From NCBI GenBank assembly GCA_900552135.1, contig URYN01000006.1, positions 55,081-119,080 of the forward strand: 64,000 nucleotides of DNA, given 5' to 3'. The notes beneath the pieces were generated by a model. It was not told the DNA's origin and ran no database searches. It was given only the letters and a program-made list of their open reading frames with translations. Position numbers and translations under genes: made by a program. How positions within the stretch are numbered: the stretch's first letter is position 1; the number at the start of each line of letters is the position of its first letter. The stretch is from an uncultured Clostridium sp. (GTDB taxonomy: Bacteria > Bacillota > Clostridia > TANB77 > CAG-508). This document shows, piece by piece, positions 64,000 to 64,000 of the stretch.

Positions 64000-64000
64000 C

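Noticed and set aside
1..64000. tRNA, rRNA, CRISPR arrays, IS elements or prophage
   Set aside because: No cloverleaf, rRNA-like stretch, regularly spaced repeats, transposase, integrase or phage structural gene was seen in any gap or frame.

Overview
The window is one contiguous stretch of AT-rich chromosome from a low-GC Firmicute, most likely an uncultured gut member of class Clostridia. The reasons are strong AT bias, purine-rich Shine-Dalgarno sites, sigma-A-type promoters with 17-bp spacers, a MurE with the DNPR motif of meso-diaminopimelate enzymes, and sporulation-lineage genes (yqfC, yqfD, pdaA-like, a SpoVD/SpoVE-like pair, tandem Spo0A-like boxes). The genus cannot be told from this sequence. 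Almost every gene lies on the minus strand, so replication probably runs from right to left.

Layout. 1-1.8 kb: tsf (cut by the window edge) and rpsB. 2-9.3 kb: a small zinc-ribbon protein, pyrimidine-nucleoside phosphorylase, a P-loop kinase-like protein, an HD hydrolase, RNase HII, an HtrA protease and an M23 peptidase. 9.3-18.4 kb: a Ca2+-ATPase (frameshifted), SMC, a nucleosidase and an unknown coiled-coil protein. 18.6-26.4 kb: TrmFO with an odd insertion, a SNF2 helicase, an inserted G+C-richer LRV-repeat gene, and topoisomerase I. 26.6-38.4 kb: a cell-wall and division cluster in the transcription order rlmN, PP2C phosphatase, PASTA kinase, PBP, murE, mraY, ftsW, murG, then a DUF6514-like gene with four Spo0A-like boxes in front of it. 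38.6-44.6 kb: murT/gatD, aspS, a short RNase G, pth. 44.8-46.7 kb: era, yqzL, recO on the plus strand. 46.9-53.1 kb: a DUF3048 protein, DgkA-PAP2, YbeY, an unknown gene, YqfD, YqfC and a PdaA-like deacetylase. 53.2-56.3 kb: a full agr-type quorum-sensing locus whose agrAC and agrDB halves converge; the 39-residue agrD is described here. 56.7-58.4 kb: two RNA-modification genes. 58.4-59.0 kb: a type I toxin-antitoxin locus and a promoter/terminator-bounded small RNA. 59.0-61.8 kb: an unusual protein with helicase-associated, sigma-region-4-like and three alpha-CTD-like domains plus a coupled small protein. 62-63.8 kb: uvrC.

How it fits together. Peptidoglycan synthesis (MurE, MraY, MurG, FtsW, PBP, MurT/GatD, undecaprenol kinase, PdaA) is placed next to its usual Ser/Thr kinase-phosphatase pair, and translation/RNA maturation (Era, YbeY, Pth, RlmN, TrmFO, AspRS) makes up much of the rest. 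The most unusual observations are the type I toxin-antitoxin locus with near-identical 5' leaders, a GatD homologue without its catalytic Cys and His, the multidomain transcription-factor-like protein, the Spo0A box array, and the G+C-rich LRV insertion. Two conserved genes (ftsW and the Ca2+-ATPase) carry single-base frameshifts at short G/C runs, which may be assembly errors.
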